DNA of 35,733 nt from Pseudomonas bohemica (GTDB taxonomy: Bacteria > Pseudomonadota > Gammaproteobacteria > Pseudomonadales > Pseudomonadaceae): positions 1 through 35,733 of the forward strand of contig NZ_NKHL01000077.1 in NCBI RefSeq assembly GCF_002934685.1, written 5' to 3'. The first letter of the stretch is position 1. Each line of letters starts with the position of its first letter. Both the position numbers and the translations under genes were made by a program. The notes beneath the pieces are model-generated. The model was not told the DNA's origin and did not search any database. It saw only the letters and a program-made list of their open reading frames with translations. Positions 24,468-35,707 of this stretch are shown here, in pieces.

Positions 24468-27291
24468 AGTGACGAACCTCACCCGCGCCGCTGATGTTGT
24501 CAACGCAACGACCGCAGATTTCCGGATGCTCGGCGTGTACGCCAACGTCTTCGCGGAAGTGCCAGCAACGTGCGCATTTGGTGTAACCAGACTTGACCAC
24601 CTTCAGCTTCAGGCCCTCCACTTCGGTGACTACGGCATCGGCCGGCGCGCTGGCGAACGGCGCGATGCCAGCCTTGGAGGTGATCAGCACGAAACGCAGT
24701 TCGTCACCCAGCTTGTCCAGGTCGCCCGTCAGATCGTCTTCGGCGTAAAGGGTCACTTCGGCTTGCAGGTTACCGCCGATGGCTTTCGCCGCGCGCTGGT
24801 TCTCCAGTTCCTTGTTGACCGCGGTCTTGACCGCCATGATCCGCTCCCAATAGGCGCGGTCCAGCTCGAAGCCTTCCGGCAACTCGCTCAGGCCTTCGTA
24901 CCAGGTGTTGAGCATGACCGACTCGTTCCGCTCGCCCGGCATGTACTGCCAAAGCTCGTCGGCAGTGAACGCCAGGATTGGTGCGATCCAGCGAACCAGC
25001 GCTTCGGAGATGTGGAACAGCGCGGTCTGGCACGAACGGCGGGCCTTGCTGTTGGCGCCCGTGGTGTACTGCCGGTCCTTGATGATGTCCAGATAGAAAC
25101 CGCCCAACTCCTGCACGCAGAAGTTGTGCACTTTTGAGTAGACGTTCCAGAAACGGTATTCGCCGTAGTGCTCTTCCAGCTCGCGCTGCAACAGGAGCGC
25201 GCGGTCGACCGCCCAACGGTCCAATGCCAGCATTTCCTCGGCAGGCAGGATGTCGGTGGCCGGGTTGAAGCCGCTCAAGTTGGAGAGCAGGAAACGCGCG
25301 GTATTGCGGATACGGCGATAAGCGTCGGCGCTGCGCTGCAGGATGGTTTCCGAAACGGCCATCTCGCCCGAGTAATCGGTGGCCGAAACCCACAGACGCA
25401 TGATGTCGGCACCCAGGGTGTCGTTGACCTTCTGCGGGGCGATGACATTGCCCAGGGATTTGGACATCTTGCGGCCATTCTCGTCCACGGTGAAACCATG
25501 GGTCAGCAGCTCACGGTATGGTGCGTGGTTGTCGATGGCGCAACCGGTCAGCAGCGAGGAGTGGAACCAGCCGCGGTGCTGGTCGGAACCTTCAAGGTAC
25601 AGGTCGGCGCGTGGACCGCTTTGGTGCCCCATCGGGTGCGAACCGCGCAGGACATGCCAGTGCGTGGTGCCCGAATCGAACCAGACGTCCAGGGTGTCGG
25701 AGATTTTGTCGTACTGTGGTGCCTCGTCGCCCAGCAGCTCGGCAGCGTCCATCTTGAACCAGGCTTCGATGCCTTCGTTCTCGACGCGCTTGGCGACTTC
25801 TTCTATCAGTTCGACAGTGCGTGGGTGCAACTCGCCGCTTTCCTTGTTCAGGAAGAACGGGATCGGCACGCCCCAGTTGCGCTGACGGGAGATGCACCAG
25901 TCAGGACGGTTGGCGATCATCGAATGCAGACGCGCCTGGCCCCAGGCCGGTACGAACCTGGTGTCTTCGATGGCCTTGACGGCACGGTTGCGCAAGGTAT
26001 CGCCCGACACCGGCTGCTTGTCCATGCCAACGAACCACTGCGCGGTGGCGCGGTAGATCAACGGGGTCTTGTGGCGCCAGCAGTGCATGTAGCTGTGGGA
26101 GATGGTTTCGGTGTGCAGCAGCGCACCCACTTCCTGCAGCTTGTCGATGATGTTCTGGTTAGCCTTGAAGATGAACTGACCACCAAAGAACTCAAGCGAC
26201 TGGCTGTACACGCCGTTGCTTTGTACTGGGCTGATGATGTCATCGTTGGTCAGGCCATAGCTTTTGCAGATCACGAAGTCATCGAGGCCATAGGCTGGCG
26301 AGCAGTGGACGACACCGGTGCCCGCGCCCAACTCGACGTAGTCAGCCAGATAAATCGGCGACAGGCGCTCATAGAATGGATGGCGGAAGTTGATCAGTTC
26401 CAGCGCGGTACCAGGCGCGGTGGCCAGTACCGAGCCTTCGAGGTTCCAGCGCTTGAGGCAGGCTTCGACCAGCTCCTCGGCCAGCACCAACAACCTGTCG
26501 CCGACATCGACCAGCGCGTAGTTGAATTCAGGATGAACGTTGAGCGCCTGGTTGGCGGGGATGGTCCACGGGGTAGTGGTCCAGATCACAATGGCAGCAG
26601 GTTTGCTCAGGCTCGACACACCAAATGCAGCGGCGAGCTTGTCGGCATCGGCGATTGGGAAAGCGACGTCGATGGTGGACGACTTCTTGTCCTGGTATTC
26701 GACTTCCGCTTCAGCCAGGGCCGAGCCGCAATCGAAGCACCAGTTCACAGGCTTGAGGCCCTTGAACACGAAGCCGTTCTTGACCATTTCCGCCAGCGCA
26801 CGGATTTCCCCGGCTTCGTTGGCGAAGTCCATGGTGCGGTAAGGGTTGGCCCAGTCGCCGAGCACGCCCAGACGAATGAATTCGGCCTTCTGGCCTTCGA
26901 TCTGCTCGGCCGCATAGGCACGGCACAGCTCGCGAGTCTTGTCCGCTGGCAGGTTCTTGCCGTGCGTGACTTCGACCTTGTGCTCGATTGGCAGACCGTG
27001 GCAATCCCAGCCTGGAACATAAGGCGCGTCGTAGCCCGACAGGGTCTTCGAACGGACGATCATGTCCTTGAGAATCTTGTTGACCGCATGACCGATGTGA
27101 ATATTGCCGTTGGCGTACGGAGGACCGTCGTGCAGAACGAACTTTGGACGATCCTTGCCAATTTCCCGCAACTTCTGGTACAGGCCAATGCTGTCCCAGC
27201 GCTGCAGAGTTTGCGGCTCGCGCTGGGGCAGGCCGGCCTTCATAGGGAAGGCGGTGTCCGGAAGATTAAGCGTGGCTTTGTAGTCGGTCAT
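24460..27291 (-). CDS. ileS: Isoleucyl-tRNA synthetase
   Basis: This 943-residue class I synthetase has the full family length. The catalytic motifs are HIGH (residues 65-68 in [12 protein letters not shown]) and KMSKS (608-612 in [11 protein letters not shown]); the editing CP1 domain between them includes [15 protein letters not shown]-terminal zinc site is visible (CARCWHF... [10 protein letters not shown]). The start at [11 protein letters not shown] matches the family and lies 13 bases after the ribF stop. The type is the short, mupirocin-sensitive-like bacterial form judged by the KMSKS and zinc motifs, but sensitivity cannot be read with certainty. Confidence 0.98.
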   Translation of the reverse strand: MTDYKATLNLPDTAFPMKAGLPQREPQTLQRWDSIGLYQKLREIGKDRPKFVLHDGPPYANGNIHIGHAVNKILKDMIVRSKTLSGYDAPYVPGWDCHGLPIEHKVEVTHGKNLPADKTRELCRAYAAEQIEGQKAEFIRLGVLGDWANPYRTMDFANEAGEIRALAEMVKNGFVFKGLKPVNWCFDCGSALAEAEVEYQDKKSSTIDVAFPIADADKLAAAFGVSSLSKPAAIVIWTTTPWTIPANQALNVHPEFNYALVDVGDRLLVLAEELVEACLKRWNLEGSVLATAPGTALELINFRHPFYERLSPIYLADYVELGAGTGVVHCSPAYGLDDFVICKSYGLTNDDIISPVQSNGVYSQSLEFFGGQFIFKANQNIIDKLQEVGALLHTETISHSYMHCWRHKTPLIYRATAQWFVGMDKQPVSGDTLRNRAVKAIEDTRFVPAWGQARLHSMIANRPDWCISRQRNWGVPIPFFLNKESGELHPRTVELIEEVAKRVENEGIEAWFKMDAAELLGDEAPQYDKISDTLDVWFDSGTTHWHVLRGSHPMGHQSGPRADLYLEGSDQHRGWFHSSLLTGCAIDNHAPYRELLTHGFTVDENGRKMSKSLGNVIAPQKVNDTLGADIMRLWVSATDYSGEMAVSETILQRSADAYRRIRNTARFLLSNLSGFNPATDILPAEEMLALDRWAVDRALLLQRELEEHYGEYRFWNVYSKVHNFCVQELGGFYLDIIKDRQYTTGANSKARRSCQTALFHISEALVRWIAPILAFTADELWQYMPGERNESVMLNTWYEGLSELPEGFELDRAYWERIMAVKTAVNKELENQRAAKAIGGNLQAEVTLYAEDDLTGDLDKLGDELRFVLITSKAGIAPFASAPADAVVTEVEGLKLKVVKSGYTKCARCWHFREDVGVHAEHPEICGRCVDNISGAGEVRHYA

Positions 27292-27304
27292 TTCAGGCTC
27301 TAAG

Positions 27305-28240
27305 TTAGCGGTTGACCATGCCCCAATGGGCACGGGCGGCAGCGACATCCGCATCGATCGCCGTCTTAAGCGCCTCAAGCGAGGCGAAACGCTGCTCATC
27401 ACGCAGCTTTTGGTGGAAGACCACCGTCAGGCGCCGGCCATAGATATCACCGGCAAAATCCAGAAGATGTATTTCCAGGTGGGGACGTCCATCCCCAGCC
27501 ACGGTCGGCCGCACGCCAATGTTGGCAACACCCGGCCAGACCTTGCCATCGATCTCGGCGCTGACCAGATACACCCCGGTCAACGGCACGCGACGACGCT
27601 TGAGCTGCACGTTGGCGGTGGGCGTACCCAGCTGGCGCGCAAGCTTCTGGCCATGCAGGACACGGCCGGAAATTTCGAAAGGCCTGCCCAACAGATGCTC
27701 GGCAAGGGCAAAGTCGCTGGCAGTCAAAGCGTTACGTACCTTGGTGCTGCTGACGCGGACGCCGTCGATTTCCACGGTTTGCGCGGCCTCGACGGTGAAG
27801 CCTTTTTCTGCGCCGACCTTTTGCAGGAAATCGAAATCCCCGAGCCGGTCACAACCGAAACGAAAGTCGTCGCCGACTTCCAGATGCTTCACGTGCAGGC
27901 CGTCGATCAATACGGTGTCGACGAACTCTGTCGCGCTCAGCTTGCTCAAGCGCTGATTGAACGCCAGGCAGAGCACCATATCGACGCCCTCGGCTGCCAG
28001 CAGATCGAGCTTGTCACGCAGGCGAGCCAGGCGCGCAGGTGCGGTCTCTGGCGCAAAGAACTCCCGTGGCTGCGGCTCGAAAATCACGACGCAACTGGGC
28101 AGGCCCAATTCCACGGCACGCTCGCGCAGCCGCGCCAGGATAGCCTGGTGACCACGATGAACGCCGTCGAAATTGCCAATGGTGGCGACGCAGCCCCGAT
28201 GCTGGGGGCGCAGATTGTGAAGGCCTCGAACCAGCTGCAT
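27305..28240 (-). CDS. ribF: Bifunctional riboflavin kinase/FAD synthetase
   Basis: This 311-residue enzyme converts riboflavin to FMN and then FAD. The N-terminal FAD synthetase domain shows [16 protein letters not shown] (adenylyltransferase HxGH-like motif), [14 protein letters not shown] and SSTKVRNAL. The C-terminal kinase domain has [36 protein letters not shown] and [15 protein letters not shown] choose [12 protein letters not shown] as the start: a -10 element TATAAT lies at 28269-28274, so an upstream ATG (MSKKR, 28258) would be almost leaderless. It is followed 13 bases later by ileS. Confidence 0.95.
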   Translation of the reverse strand: MQLVRGLHNLRPQHRGCVATIGNFDGVHRGHQAILARLRERAVELGLPSCVVIFEPQPREFFAPETAPARLARLRDKLDLLAAEGVDMVLCLAFNQRLSKLSATEFVDTVLIDGLHVKHLEVGDDFRFGCDRLGDFDFLQKVGAEKGFTVEAAQTVEIDGVRVSSTKVRNALTASDFALAEHLLGRPFEISGRVLHGQKLARQLGTPTANVQLKRRRVPLTGVYLVSAEIDGKVWPGVANIGVRPTVAGDGRPHLEIHLLDFAGDIYGRRLTVVFHQKLRDEQRFASLEALKTAIDADVAAARAHWGMVNR

Positions 28241-28268
28241 AACGCGCTTCTTGCTCATAAAGTGGCCG

Positions 28269-28274
28269 ATTATA
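28269..28274 (-). promoter_or_regulatory. Probable -10 element of ribF promoter
   Basis: On the minus strand TGTGGTTATAAT gives a consensus -10 hexamer, preceded by a TGTGG that may act as an extended -10; no good -35 is seen. It sits 29 bases upstream of the chosen ribF ATG, in the gap after murJ. Confidence 0.5.
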
Positions 28275-28358
28275 ACCACACACTGCCCTCAACGACAGGC
28301 GACACATCCAGCCAAACAACAACAATCGGCGTTAACCGGCAAAAACCGACGATTGATC

Positions 28359-29903
28359 CTACATGATCGCCTGGCGGGCGAAATCCTTCAGACGAAAGCC
28401 CAGCAGCAGCAACATGCCGAAATACGCCACGACGCCTGCAGCCACAAGCCCGCCCAAACGGATAAAGCGCTCGAGCATCTGCCCGTCGGACCAGGAGGGC
28501 ATCACATGCATCAGGCCCAGCAGCACGGCGGACATCACCGAAACCGCCACCACCAGCTTGATCAGAAACACCGGCCAACCCGGCTGCGGTTGATACAGAT
28601 CCTGGCGACGCAACTGCCAAAACAGCAGCAAGGCGTTCAAACACGCGCCCATGCTGATCGCCAGCGCCAACCCCGCATGGGCCAATTGCACGCCGTAGAC
28701 GAACAGCACGTTGAATGCTTGAGTGACGATGAGGGTGAAAATCGCGATTTTTACTGGGGTACGAATATTTTGTTGGGCGTAGAAGCCCGGCGCCAGCACC
28801 TTGATCACGATGATACCCAGCAGGCCCACGGCATAGCCGATCAACGCGCGTTGGGTCATCGCGGCATCCGTCGCACCGAACTTGCCGTACTGGAACAGCG
28901 AAACGGTCAACGGCTCAGCCAGAAGTCCGAGCGCCAGCGTGCAGGGCAGAACCAACACGAAGCACAGCCGCAGGCCCCAGTCGAGAATCCGCGAGTACTC
29001 CTGGCGATCCCTGCTGGCGTAGGTCTTGGACAGAATCGGCAGAAGAATCGTCCCCAGCGCTACGCCCAGCACTCCCGACGGCAGCTCCATCAGTCGGTCG
29101 GCGTAGTACATCCACGAAACCGACCCCGCCACCAGAAACGAAGCAAAAATGGTATTGATGATCAGGGAAATCTGGCTGACCGAGACACCGAGCATCGCTG
29201 GCAGCATTTGCCTCATCACCCGCCAGACGCCGGTGTCTCGCAGATTAAGCCGAGGCAGTACCAGCATGCCAATTTTCTTCAGGTGCGGCAGTTGATACAG
29301 CAACTGCAGCAACCCGCCGGCCAGCACCGCCCAGCCCAGCGCCATGACCGGCGGGTGGAAATACGGGGTGAGGAACAGTGCGAAAAAGATCATCGCCAGG
29401 TTGAGCAGCGTCGGCACGAACGCCGGCACCGAAAACCGGTTCCAGGTATTGAGGATCGCCCCGGCCAGCGAAGACAGGGAAATCAGCAATATATAAGGAA
29501 AGGTCACGCGCAGCAGATCAGAGGTCAGCTGGAATTTTTTCGGCGTGTCGGCAAACCCCGGCGCCGTGGCCCAGATCACCCAGGGCGCGAAGATAATGCC
29601 CAGCACGGTGACCAATGCCAGCGCCAGGGTCAGCAAACCGGTGACATAAGCGACAAAGGTGCGGGTCGCCTCCTCCCCCTGCTGGCTTTTGTATTCGGCC
29701 AGGATCGGCACGAACGCCTGCGAGAACGCGCCCTCGGCGAAAATCCGACGCAGAAGGTTCGGCAATTTGAAGGCGATGAAGAAGGCATCCGTTGCCATTC
29801 CTGCGCCGAAAGCCCGGGCGATGATGGTGTCGCGGATAAAACCCAGAACCCGCGAAAGCATTGTGATAGAGCTGACGGCGGCAAGCGATTTGAGGAGATT
29901 CAT
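28359..29903 (-). CDS. murJ: Lipid II flippase MurJ (MviN)
   Basis: This 514-residue MOP-superfamily transporter has about 14 hydrophobic segments and translocates lipid II across the inner membrane for peptidoglycan synthesis. Typical features: [35 protein letters not shown] at the N-terminus with the functional Arg residues, [53 protein letters not shown], and [11 protein letters not shown]. It is divergent from rpsT and upstream of ribF, as elsewhere in Pseudomonas. No strong SD precedes its ATG. Confidence 0.97.
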   Translation of the reverse strand: MNLLKSLAAVSSITMLSRVLGFIRDTIIARAFGAGMATDAFFIAFKLPNLLRRIFAEGAFSQAFVPILAEYKSQQGEEATRTFVAYVTGLLTLALALVTVLGIIFAPWVIWATAPGFADTPKKFQLTSDLLRVTFPYILLISLSSLAGAILNTWNRFSVPAFVPTLLNLAMIFFALFLTPYFHPPVMALGWAVLAGGLLQLLYQLPHLKKIGMLVLPRLNLRDTGVWRVMRQMLPAMLGVSVSQISLIINTIFASFLVAGSVSWMYYADRLMELPSGVLGVALGTILLPILSKTYASRDRQEYSRILDWGLRLCFVLVLPCTLALGLLAEPLTVSLFQYGKFGATDAAMTQRALIGYAVGLLGIIVIKVLAPGFYAQQNIRTPVKIAIFTLIVTQAFNVLFVYGVQLAHAGLALAISMGACLNALLLFWQLRRQDLYQPQPGWPVFLIKLVVAVSVMSAVLLGLMHVMPSWSDGQMLERFIRLGGLVAAGVVAYFGMLLLLGFRLKDFARQAIM

Positions 29904-30074
29904 CTAAAGGTTGTGCGCCCGACCAAAGGAAGCGCCAAAGCGCGTTCCATTTATGCGATACTCCGCGCCGCAAAACAGCACTGAGCCAAAACCCGCGAGT
30001 TTACAGGTCGTACGCCGGAAAGAAATATCCTCGGCATCACACGGCGACCACTCAGCGGAACGCATCAACCGCCC

Positions 30075-30103
30075 TTGACAAGCATCAAACTCATCGGCAT
30101 GAT
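30075..30103 (+). promoter_or_regulatory. Sigma70-type promoter of rpsT
   Basis: TTGACA (30075-30080), a 17-base spacer and CATGAT (30098-30103) lie about 50 bases upstream of the rpsT start, with a short GC-rich discriminator. The remainder of the 250-base murJ-rpsT gap shows no gene. Confidence 0.7.
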
Positions 30104-30153
30104 TCGCGGCCTATTTTGTTAGCTATTTCCCAAGTCTTTCGAGGAGCTCGACG

Positions 30154-30432
30154 GTGGCCAACTCACCTTCCGCCAAAAAACGTGCAAAACAGGCTGAGAA
30201 GCGTCGCAGCCACAACGCCAGCATGCGTTCCATGGTACGTACCTACATCAAGAACGTAGTTAAAGCCATCGACGCAAAAGACGCTGAAAAAGCGCAAGCT
30301 GCTTATGTTCTGGCCGTGCCAGTTATCGACCGTATGGCCGATAAAGGCATCATCCACAAGAACAAAGCTGCTCGCCATAAAGGTCGCCTGAATGGCCACA
30401 TCAAGGCTCTGAACCTTGCTGCTGCTGCCTAA
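30154..30432 (+). CDS. rpsT: 30S ribosomal protein S20
   Basis: This 92-residue, very basic S20 has the family start [23 protein letters not shown] and the helical core [17 protein letters not shown], ending [19 protein letters not shown]. It binds 16S rRNA early in 30S assembly. It starts with GTG (an unusual start for S20 in my reading) after the SD GAGGAG. In E. coli S20 represses its own translation and also uses a rare start codon (TTG), so the weak start may serve the same control here; that is inference. A terminator follows at 30447. Confidence 0.98.
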   Translation: MANSPSAKKRAKQAEKRRSHNASMRSMVRTYIKNVVKAIDAKDAEKAQAAYVLAVPVIDRMADKGIIHKNKAARHKGRLNGHIKALNLAAAA

Positions 30433-30446
30433 GCGATCTGCTTGTT

Positions 30447-30474
30447 AAAAAACCGACCTCAGGGTCGGTTTTTT
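30447..30474 (+). terminator. Terminator of rpsT
   Basis: AACCGACC and GGTCGGTT form an 8-bp stem with a TCAG-type loop, preceded by A's and followed by TTTTT. It lies just after the rpsT stop. Confidence 0.9.
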
Positions 30475-30522
30475 ATTGCCTGCGATTCGGGATTTGGCGC
30501 TGCATGATCGGCAGAAGACAAC

Positions 30523-30613
30523 TGTGGGACTGAGCTTGCTCACGAAGACTGACTTTCAGGCGCCAAAGCTGTTGTGAATTTATCGAAGCATCGTGAGCAA
30601 GCTCACTCCCACA
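30523..30613. repeat. REPIN: inverted pair of REP elements
   Basis: TGTGGGACTGAGCTTGCTC with ACGA at 30523 and its near mirror TCGTGAGCAAGCTCACTC with CCACA ending at 30613 form an inverted pair about 90 bases long. This is the TGTGGGAG...GCTTGCTC type of REP common in the P. fluorescens group, where inverted doublets (REPINs) are mobilised by RAYT transposases. No RAYT gene is in the window. It sits in the gap between the convergent rpsT and creA. Confidence 0.85.
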
Positions 30614-30632
30614 GGTGCGAGATCCAGCTACC

Positions 30633-31103
30633 TCACGGAGAAGGCGCCGGCGCCCACGGTAAAATCGGGATCGCTGTCACCGCATTCTGCGGACTGCCTT
30701 CTATGATCCGATCGCTGTAGACCAGATACACCAGCGTGTTGCGTTTCTTGTCGAGAAAGCGAACCACCTGCATGGTCTTGAACACCAGCGAGGTGCGCTC
30801 CTTGAACACCTCGTCGCCATCCTTGAGCTCTTCCTTGAAATGGATCGGCCCTACCTGGCGACACGCAATGGACGCCTCGGCACGATCCTCGGCCAAGCCC
30901 AGACCACCTTTCACGCCACCCGTTTTGGCACGCGACAGATAGCAGGTCACACCATCGACCTTCGGATCATCGAACGCCTCGACCACGATCCGGTCGTTGG
31001 GGCCGACGAACTTGAACACCGTCGACACCTGGCCAATCTCTTCAGCCGATGCCAGCAAAGGCAGCAACAGCAGCGCACCCAGCATTCCCTTCATGACTCG
31101 CAT
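30633..31103 (-). CDS. creA: CreA family periplasmic protein
   Basis: This 156-residue protein has a signal peptide ([24 protein letters not shown]) and a CreA domain ([73 protein letters not shown]). The two cysteines could form a periplasmic disulfide. The molecular function of CreA is unknown. A ribosome binding site AAGGAAG precedes the ATG. The gene lies 29 bases downstream of proB and is probably co-transcribed with it. Confidence 0.93.
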   Translation of the reverse strand: MRVMKGMLGALLLLPLLASAEEIGQVSTVFKFVGPNDRIVVEAFDDPKVDGVTCYLSRAKTGGVKGGLGLAEDRAEASIACRQVGPIHFKEELKDGDEVFKERTSLVFKTMQVVRFLDKKRNTLVYLVYSDRIIEGSPQNAVTAIPILPWAPAPSP

Positions 31104-31132
31104 TACAACTTCCTTATCAAGGGACCCCCGAT

Positions 31133-32251
31133 TCAGACCAGAATCAGGTTGTCACGATGAACCAGCTCAGGCTCGGCCATATAACCCAACACCTTGACGA
31201 TGGAGTCGGATGGCTGACCAATGATCTTTTGCGCTTCAAGCGCGCTGTAGTTACTGAGGCCACGGGCAATCTCGCGACCATCGGCGGCAACACACACCAC
31301 CATTTCGCCGCGACGGAAACTGCCCTGTACCAGCTTCACCCCCACCGGCAGCAAGCTCTTGTTGCTTTCGGCAAGCGCCTTGACCGCACCATCGTCCAGC
31401 ACCAGCGTGCCACGGGTCTGCAGATGTCCCGCCAGCCACTGCTTGCGTGCCGCCAGCATGCCGCGTTCAGGCGACAGCAGCGTGCCCAGGCGCTCACCGG
31501 CCTTCAGACGCGCCAGCACGCGCTCGATGCGACCCCCGACGATCACCGTGTGCGCCCCCGAGCGCGCAGCCAGACGCGCCGCACGCAGCTTGGTCTGCAT
31601 ACCGCCACGCCCCAACGCGCCGCCAGTGCCACCCGCAACGGCATCCAGCGCAGGATCGTCGGCGCGAGCCTCAAAGATCAATTGCGCTTCAGGGTTGTTG
31701 CGCGGATCGGCATCGAACATGCCGTCGCGGTCGGTAAGGATGACCAGCAGATCGGCCTCGACCAGATTCGCCACCAGCGCAGCCAGCGTGTCGTTGTCGC
31801 CAAAACGAATCTCGTCCGTGACGACGGTATCGTTTTCGTTGATCACTGGCACCACGCCCAGCTCCACCAGCGTACGCAGGGTACTGCGGGCATTCAGGTA
31901 GCGCTTGCGGTCGGAAAGGTCATCGTGGGTCAGCAGGATTTGCGCAGTATGGCGGCCGTGCTCGGCAAAGCTGGATTCCCAGGCCTGCACCAGCCCCATC
32001 TGGCCGATCGCTGCCGCCGCCTGAAGCTCATGCATGGCACTCGGTCGCGCAGCCCAGCCCAGGCGACTCATACCGGCAGCCACCGCGCCGGACGAAACCA
32101 GGACCAGTTCGACGCCCGCCTTATGCAGCGCCACCATCTGCTCGACCCAAACACCCATCGCGTTGCGATCAAGACCTTTGCCGTCCGCTGTCAGCAGCGC
32201 ACTTCCGATCTTCACAACCCAACGCTGGGCACCTGTCACCTTGCTCCGCAT
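31133..32251 (-). CDS. proB: Glutamate 5-kinase
   Basis: This 372-residue enzyme phosphorylates glutamate, the first step of proline synthesis, and is feedback-inhibited by proline. The amino-acid kinase domain shows [52 protein letters not shown] and [21 protein letters not shown]. The C-terminal 90 residues are a PUA domain ([14 protein letters not shown]... [23 protein letters not shown]). It follows obgE, from which it is separated by a weak hairpin, and precedes creA. Confidence 0.97.
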   Translation of the reverse strand: MRSKVTGAQRWVVKIGSALLTADGKGLDRNAMGVWVEQMVALHKAGVELVLVSSGAVAAGMSRLGWAARPSAMHELQAAAAIGQMGLVQAWESSFAEHGRHTAQILLTHDDLSDRKRYLNARSTLRTLVELGVVPVINENDTVVTDEIRFGDNDTLAALVANLVEADLLVILTDRDGMFDADPRNNPEAQLIFEARADDPALDAVAGGTGGALGRGGMQTKLRAARLAARSGAHTVIVGGRIERVLARLKAGERLGTLLSPERGMLAARKQWLAGHLQTRGTLVLDDGAVKALAESNKSLLPVGVKLVQGSFRRGEMVVCVAADGREIARGLSNYSALEAQKIIGQPSDSIVKVLGYMAEPELVHRDNLILV

Positions 32252-32290
32252 GATCTTTAACCTTAAGCCAGAGAGTACGAATTCGACATA

Positions 32291-32316
32291 CTAAAACGCC
32301 GCGATTAAGCGGCGTT
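32291..32316 (-). terminator. Hairpin between obgE and proB
   Basis: AACGCCGC and GCGGCGTT form an 8-bp stem with a 6-base loop. On the minus strand the downstream tract is only TTTTAG, so this is a weak terminator or attenuator after obgE and may let transcription pass into proB. Confidence 0.6.
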
Positions 32317-32334
32317 GTAGTTTACTTCACTGAG

Positions 32335-33573
<1,239 letters not shown>

Positions 33574-33608
33574 TCACAAAGACGAGCAAACAACATAAAT
33601 TCATAAGG

Positions 33609-33692
33609 CTCTTGCAAAGATGAGCGTTGCGATACCGATCAAAAACCAGCGACTTCACACCACAACGGCCCACACAAACAGCTTTGCAAGAG
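33609..33692. repeat. 11-bp perfect inverted repeat between rpmA and obgE
   Basis: CTCTTGCAAAG (33609-33619) and CTTTGCAAGAG (33682-33692) are exact reverse complements 62 bases apart, in the roughly 200-base gap upstream of obgE. Each arm contains the TTGCAA palindrome. The spacing would suit two binding sites of a regulator or a long-range RNA stem in the obgE leader. No known factor is assigned. Confidence 0.7.
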
Positions 33693-33720
33693 ACTCACCA
33701 AAACCAGAGCTTCTACAAAC

Positions 33721-33751
33721 AAAAAAGCCCTGTCGCGAGACAGGGCTTTTT
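33721..33751 (-). terminator. Terminator of rplU-rpmA
   Basis: GCCCTGTC and GACAGGGC form an 8-bp stem with a GCGA tetraloop, flanked by AAAAAA on the left and TTTTT on the right. It is strong in both directions and lies just after the rpmA stop on the minus strand. Confidence 0.9.
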
Positions 33752-33765
33752 CTGCTGACGCAAGA

Positions 33766-34038
33766 TTATGCCGCGACTTCAGTCTTCGGCACGATGCTTA
33801 CATAGCGACGACCGAAGGCGCCTTTAACCTGGAACTTGATCACGCCTTCGACTTTAGCGAACAGGGTGTGATCCTTGCCCATACCAACGCCGTAGCCAGC
33901 GTGGAATTGGGTACCGCGCTGACGCACGATGATGTTGCCCGGAACGATTACCTGGCCGCCGTACATCTTGACGCCAAGGCGTTTGGCTTCTGAGTCGCGA
34001 CCGTTACGGGTACTACCACCAGCTTTTTTGTGTGCCAT
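33766..34038 (-). CDS. rpmA: 50S ribosomal protein L27
   Basis: This 90-residue L27 begins directly [24 protein letters not shown], so its flexible N-terminal tail that reaches the peptidyl transferase centre is exposed without the cleavable extension seen in Firmicutes. [16 protein letters not shown] and the basic core match the family. It is co-transcribed with rplU, 36 bases upstream. Confidence 0.98.
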   Translation of the reverse strand: MAHKKAGGSTRNGRDSEAKRLGVKMYGGQVIVPGNIIVRQRGTQFHAGYGVGMGKDHTLFAKVEGVIKFQVKGAFGRRYVSIVPKTEVAA

Positions 34039-34074
34039 GAGTTCAATACTCCTATTAGGGTATCAGGCTGAAAT

Positions 34075-34389
34075 TCAGGCCTGGATACCGGTGATTTTGA
34101 TCTCGGTGAACCACTGGCGGTGGCCCATACGCTTCATGTGGTGCTTACGACGACGGAACTTGATGATGCGGACTTTATCGTGACGACCCTGGGAGATCAC
34201 TTCAGCCACAACGGTAGCGCCTGCAACAACTGGAGCGCCGATATTGACGTCGTCGCCGTTGGCAACGAGCAATACGCGGTCAAAAGTAACGGATTCGCCA
34301 GTGGCGACTTCCAGTTTTTCGATTTTCAGGTATTCACCTGGGGCGACTTTGTACTGCTTGCCACCGGTAACGATTACTGCGTACGACAT
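34075..34389 (-). CDS. rplU: 50S ribosomal protein L21
   Basis: This 104-residue L21 begins [27 protein letters not shown] and ends [26 protein letters not shown], the family signature; it binds 23S rRNA. The start is the ATG after GGAGAAATACC; an open upstream extension of 54 codons is not coding. It is transcribed from a promoter at 34523-34551, giving a leader of about 125 bases that is longer than translation needs and might carry regulatory structure. Confidence 0.98.
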   Translation of the reverse strand: MSYAVIVTGGKQYKVAPGEYLKIEKLEVATGESVTFDRVLLVANGDDVNIGAPVVAGATVVAEVISQGRHDKVRIIKFRRRKHHMKRMGHRQWFTEIKITGIQA

Positions 34390-34522
34390 GGTATTTCTCC
34401 GAAAATCCTGCTCACCCAGCGCTTTATAAGAAGAGTATCGGCTGGCATGGCTGCATGAGGCTGGAAAGGCCCGACATGCAATTGCGTAAGGCAGGTGCTG
34501 CCCAGGAAAGTTAGGGTGCGCG

Positions 34523-34551
34523 ATTGTACGCAAGCCGTGAGCACCTTGCAA
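34523..34551 (-). promoter_or_regulatory. Sigma70-type promoter of rplU-rpmA
   Basis: On the minus strand TTGCAA (34546-34551), a 17-base spacer and TACAAT (34523-34528) are followed by a CGCGCACCC discriminator, typical of stringently controlled ribosomal promoters. Confidence 0.75.
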
Positions 34552-34569
34552 GCGGCCCTACGTCACGCC

Positions 34570-34598
34570 TTGACAGGGTGGGGCCTGCAACCTAGCAT
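34570..34598 (+). promoter_or_regulatory. Sigma70-type promoter of ispB
   Basis: TTGACA (34570-34575), a 17-base spacer and TAGCAT (34593-34598) would start transcription about 26 bases before the ispB ATG. It is back to back with the rplU promoter; their -35 elements are only about 20 bases apart. Confidence 0.7.
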
Positions 34599-34630
34599 GC
34601 CGCGCAACCCTTCTGGAGCACGTCTCGCTG

Positions 34631-35599
34631 ATGCAACCCCAAGCCTTCTACCGCGCTGTGGCGGACGACTTTACAGCCGTCGACCACATTATCAAGAAGC
34701 AGCTGACATCGCGCGTGCCGCTGGTCTCGAAAATCGGCGACTACATTACCTCCGCCGGCGGCAAACGCCTGCGTCCATTGCTGGTGCTCCTGTGCGGCAA
34801 GGCACTGGGCAGCGGCGGTGATAACCTGCGCCTGCTGGCGGCCACCATCGAATTCCTGCACACCGCGACCCTGCTGCACGACGACGTCGTCGACATGTCC
34901 GGCATGCGTCGTGGCCGTTCGACCGCCAACGCAATGTGGGGCAACGCGCCAAGCGTTCTGGTCGGTGACTTCCTCTATTCGCGCTCATTCGAAATGATGG
35001 TCGAGCTGGGTTCGATGCCGGTGATGCAGATCCTCTCCAAGGCGACGCGCGTCATCGCCGAGGGCGAAGTACTGCAGTTGTCCAAGGTTCGCGATGCCAG
35101 CACCACCGAAGAAACCTACATGGAAGTGATTCGCGGCAAGACAGCCATGCTGTTCGAAGCCTCGACCCACAGCGCCGCGGCCCTGGCCAATGCCAGCCAC
35201 GACCAGAGCGAAGCGCTGCGCACCTTCGGCGATCACCTGGGCGTCGCGTTCCAACTGGTCGACGATCTGCTCGACTATCGCGGCGATGCCGAGACCATGG
35301 GCAAGAACATCGGTGATGACCTGGCAGAAGGCAAGCCAACCCTGCCGCTGATTTACACCATGCGCGAAGGCACGCCGGAACAGGCGGCGCTGGTACGCAA
35401 GGCTATTCAGAAAGGTGGCCTGGAAGACCTCGACAGCATCCGTGAAGCGGTCGAGAACTCCGGCTCGCTGGATTACACCGCCAAGCTGGCCCGCGATTAT
35501 GTCGCCCGCGCCATCGCCTGCCTGGACGTCCTGCCCGCCAGCGAGTATCGCGATGCTCTGATCGAGCTCAGCGAGTTTGCGGTAGCCCGTACGCACTGA
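34631..35599 (+). CDS. ispB: Long-chain all-trans polyprenyl diphosphate synthase (IspB)
   Basis: This 322-residue E-type prenyltransferase extends FPP with IPP to build the ubiquinone side chain; Pseudomonas makes Q9, so the product is probably solanesyl (C45) diphosphate. Both Asp-rich motifs are present: FARM in LLHDDVVDMSG and SARM in LVDDLLDYRG, plus GGKRLRPLLVLL and GKPTLPLIYTMREG. Chain length cannot be read for certain from the sequence. It starts at MQPQAFYRAVADDF behind a poorly spaced GGAG. A terminator follows. Confidence 0.95.
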   Translation: MQPQAFYRAVADDFTAVDHIIKKQLTSRVPLVSKIGDYITSAGGKRLRPLLVLLCGKALGSGGDNLRLLAATIEFLHTATLLHDDVVDMSGMRRGRSTANAMWGNAPSVLVGDFLYSRSFEMMVELGSMPVMQILSKATRVIAEGEVLQLSKVRDASTTEETYMEVIRGKTAMLFEASTHSAAALANASHDQSEALRTFGDHLGVAFQLVDDLLDYRGDAETMGKNIGDDLAEGKPTLPLIYTMREGTPEQAALVRKAIQKGGLEDLDSIREAVENSGSLDYTAKLARDYVARAIACLDVLPASEYRDALIELSEFAVARTH

Positions 35600-35616
35600 T
35601 AGCGCCCTGCTCTACC

Positions 35617-35647
35617 AAAAAGCCCGTTCATGTGACGGGCTTTTTTT
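35617..35647 (+). terminator. Terminator of ispB
   Basis: AGCCCGT and ACGGGCT form a 7-bp stem with a 7-base loop, preceded by AAAA and followed by seven T's, 18 bases after the ispB stop. Confidence 0.9.
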
Positions 35648-35707
35648 GGCCATATGTCCCGTCCTGAATAAGGTTTACACCTTCTGACCTTTCCTCAGGA
35701 GGAACCA

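Noticed and set aside
25168..27303. 711-codon open frame opposite ileS
   Set aside because: Antisense shadow of ileS with no motif or start signal.
28251..29984. 577-codon open frame opposite murJ
   Set aside because: Its product is rich in His, Gln and Arg, as expected from the reverse strand of codons for hydrophobic residues; no domain seen.
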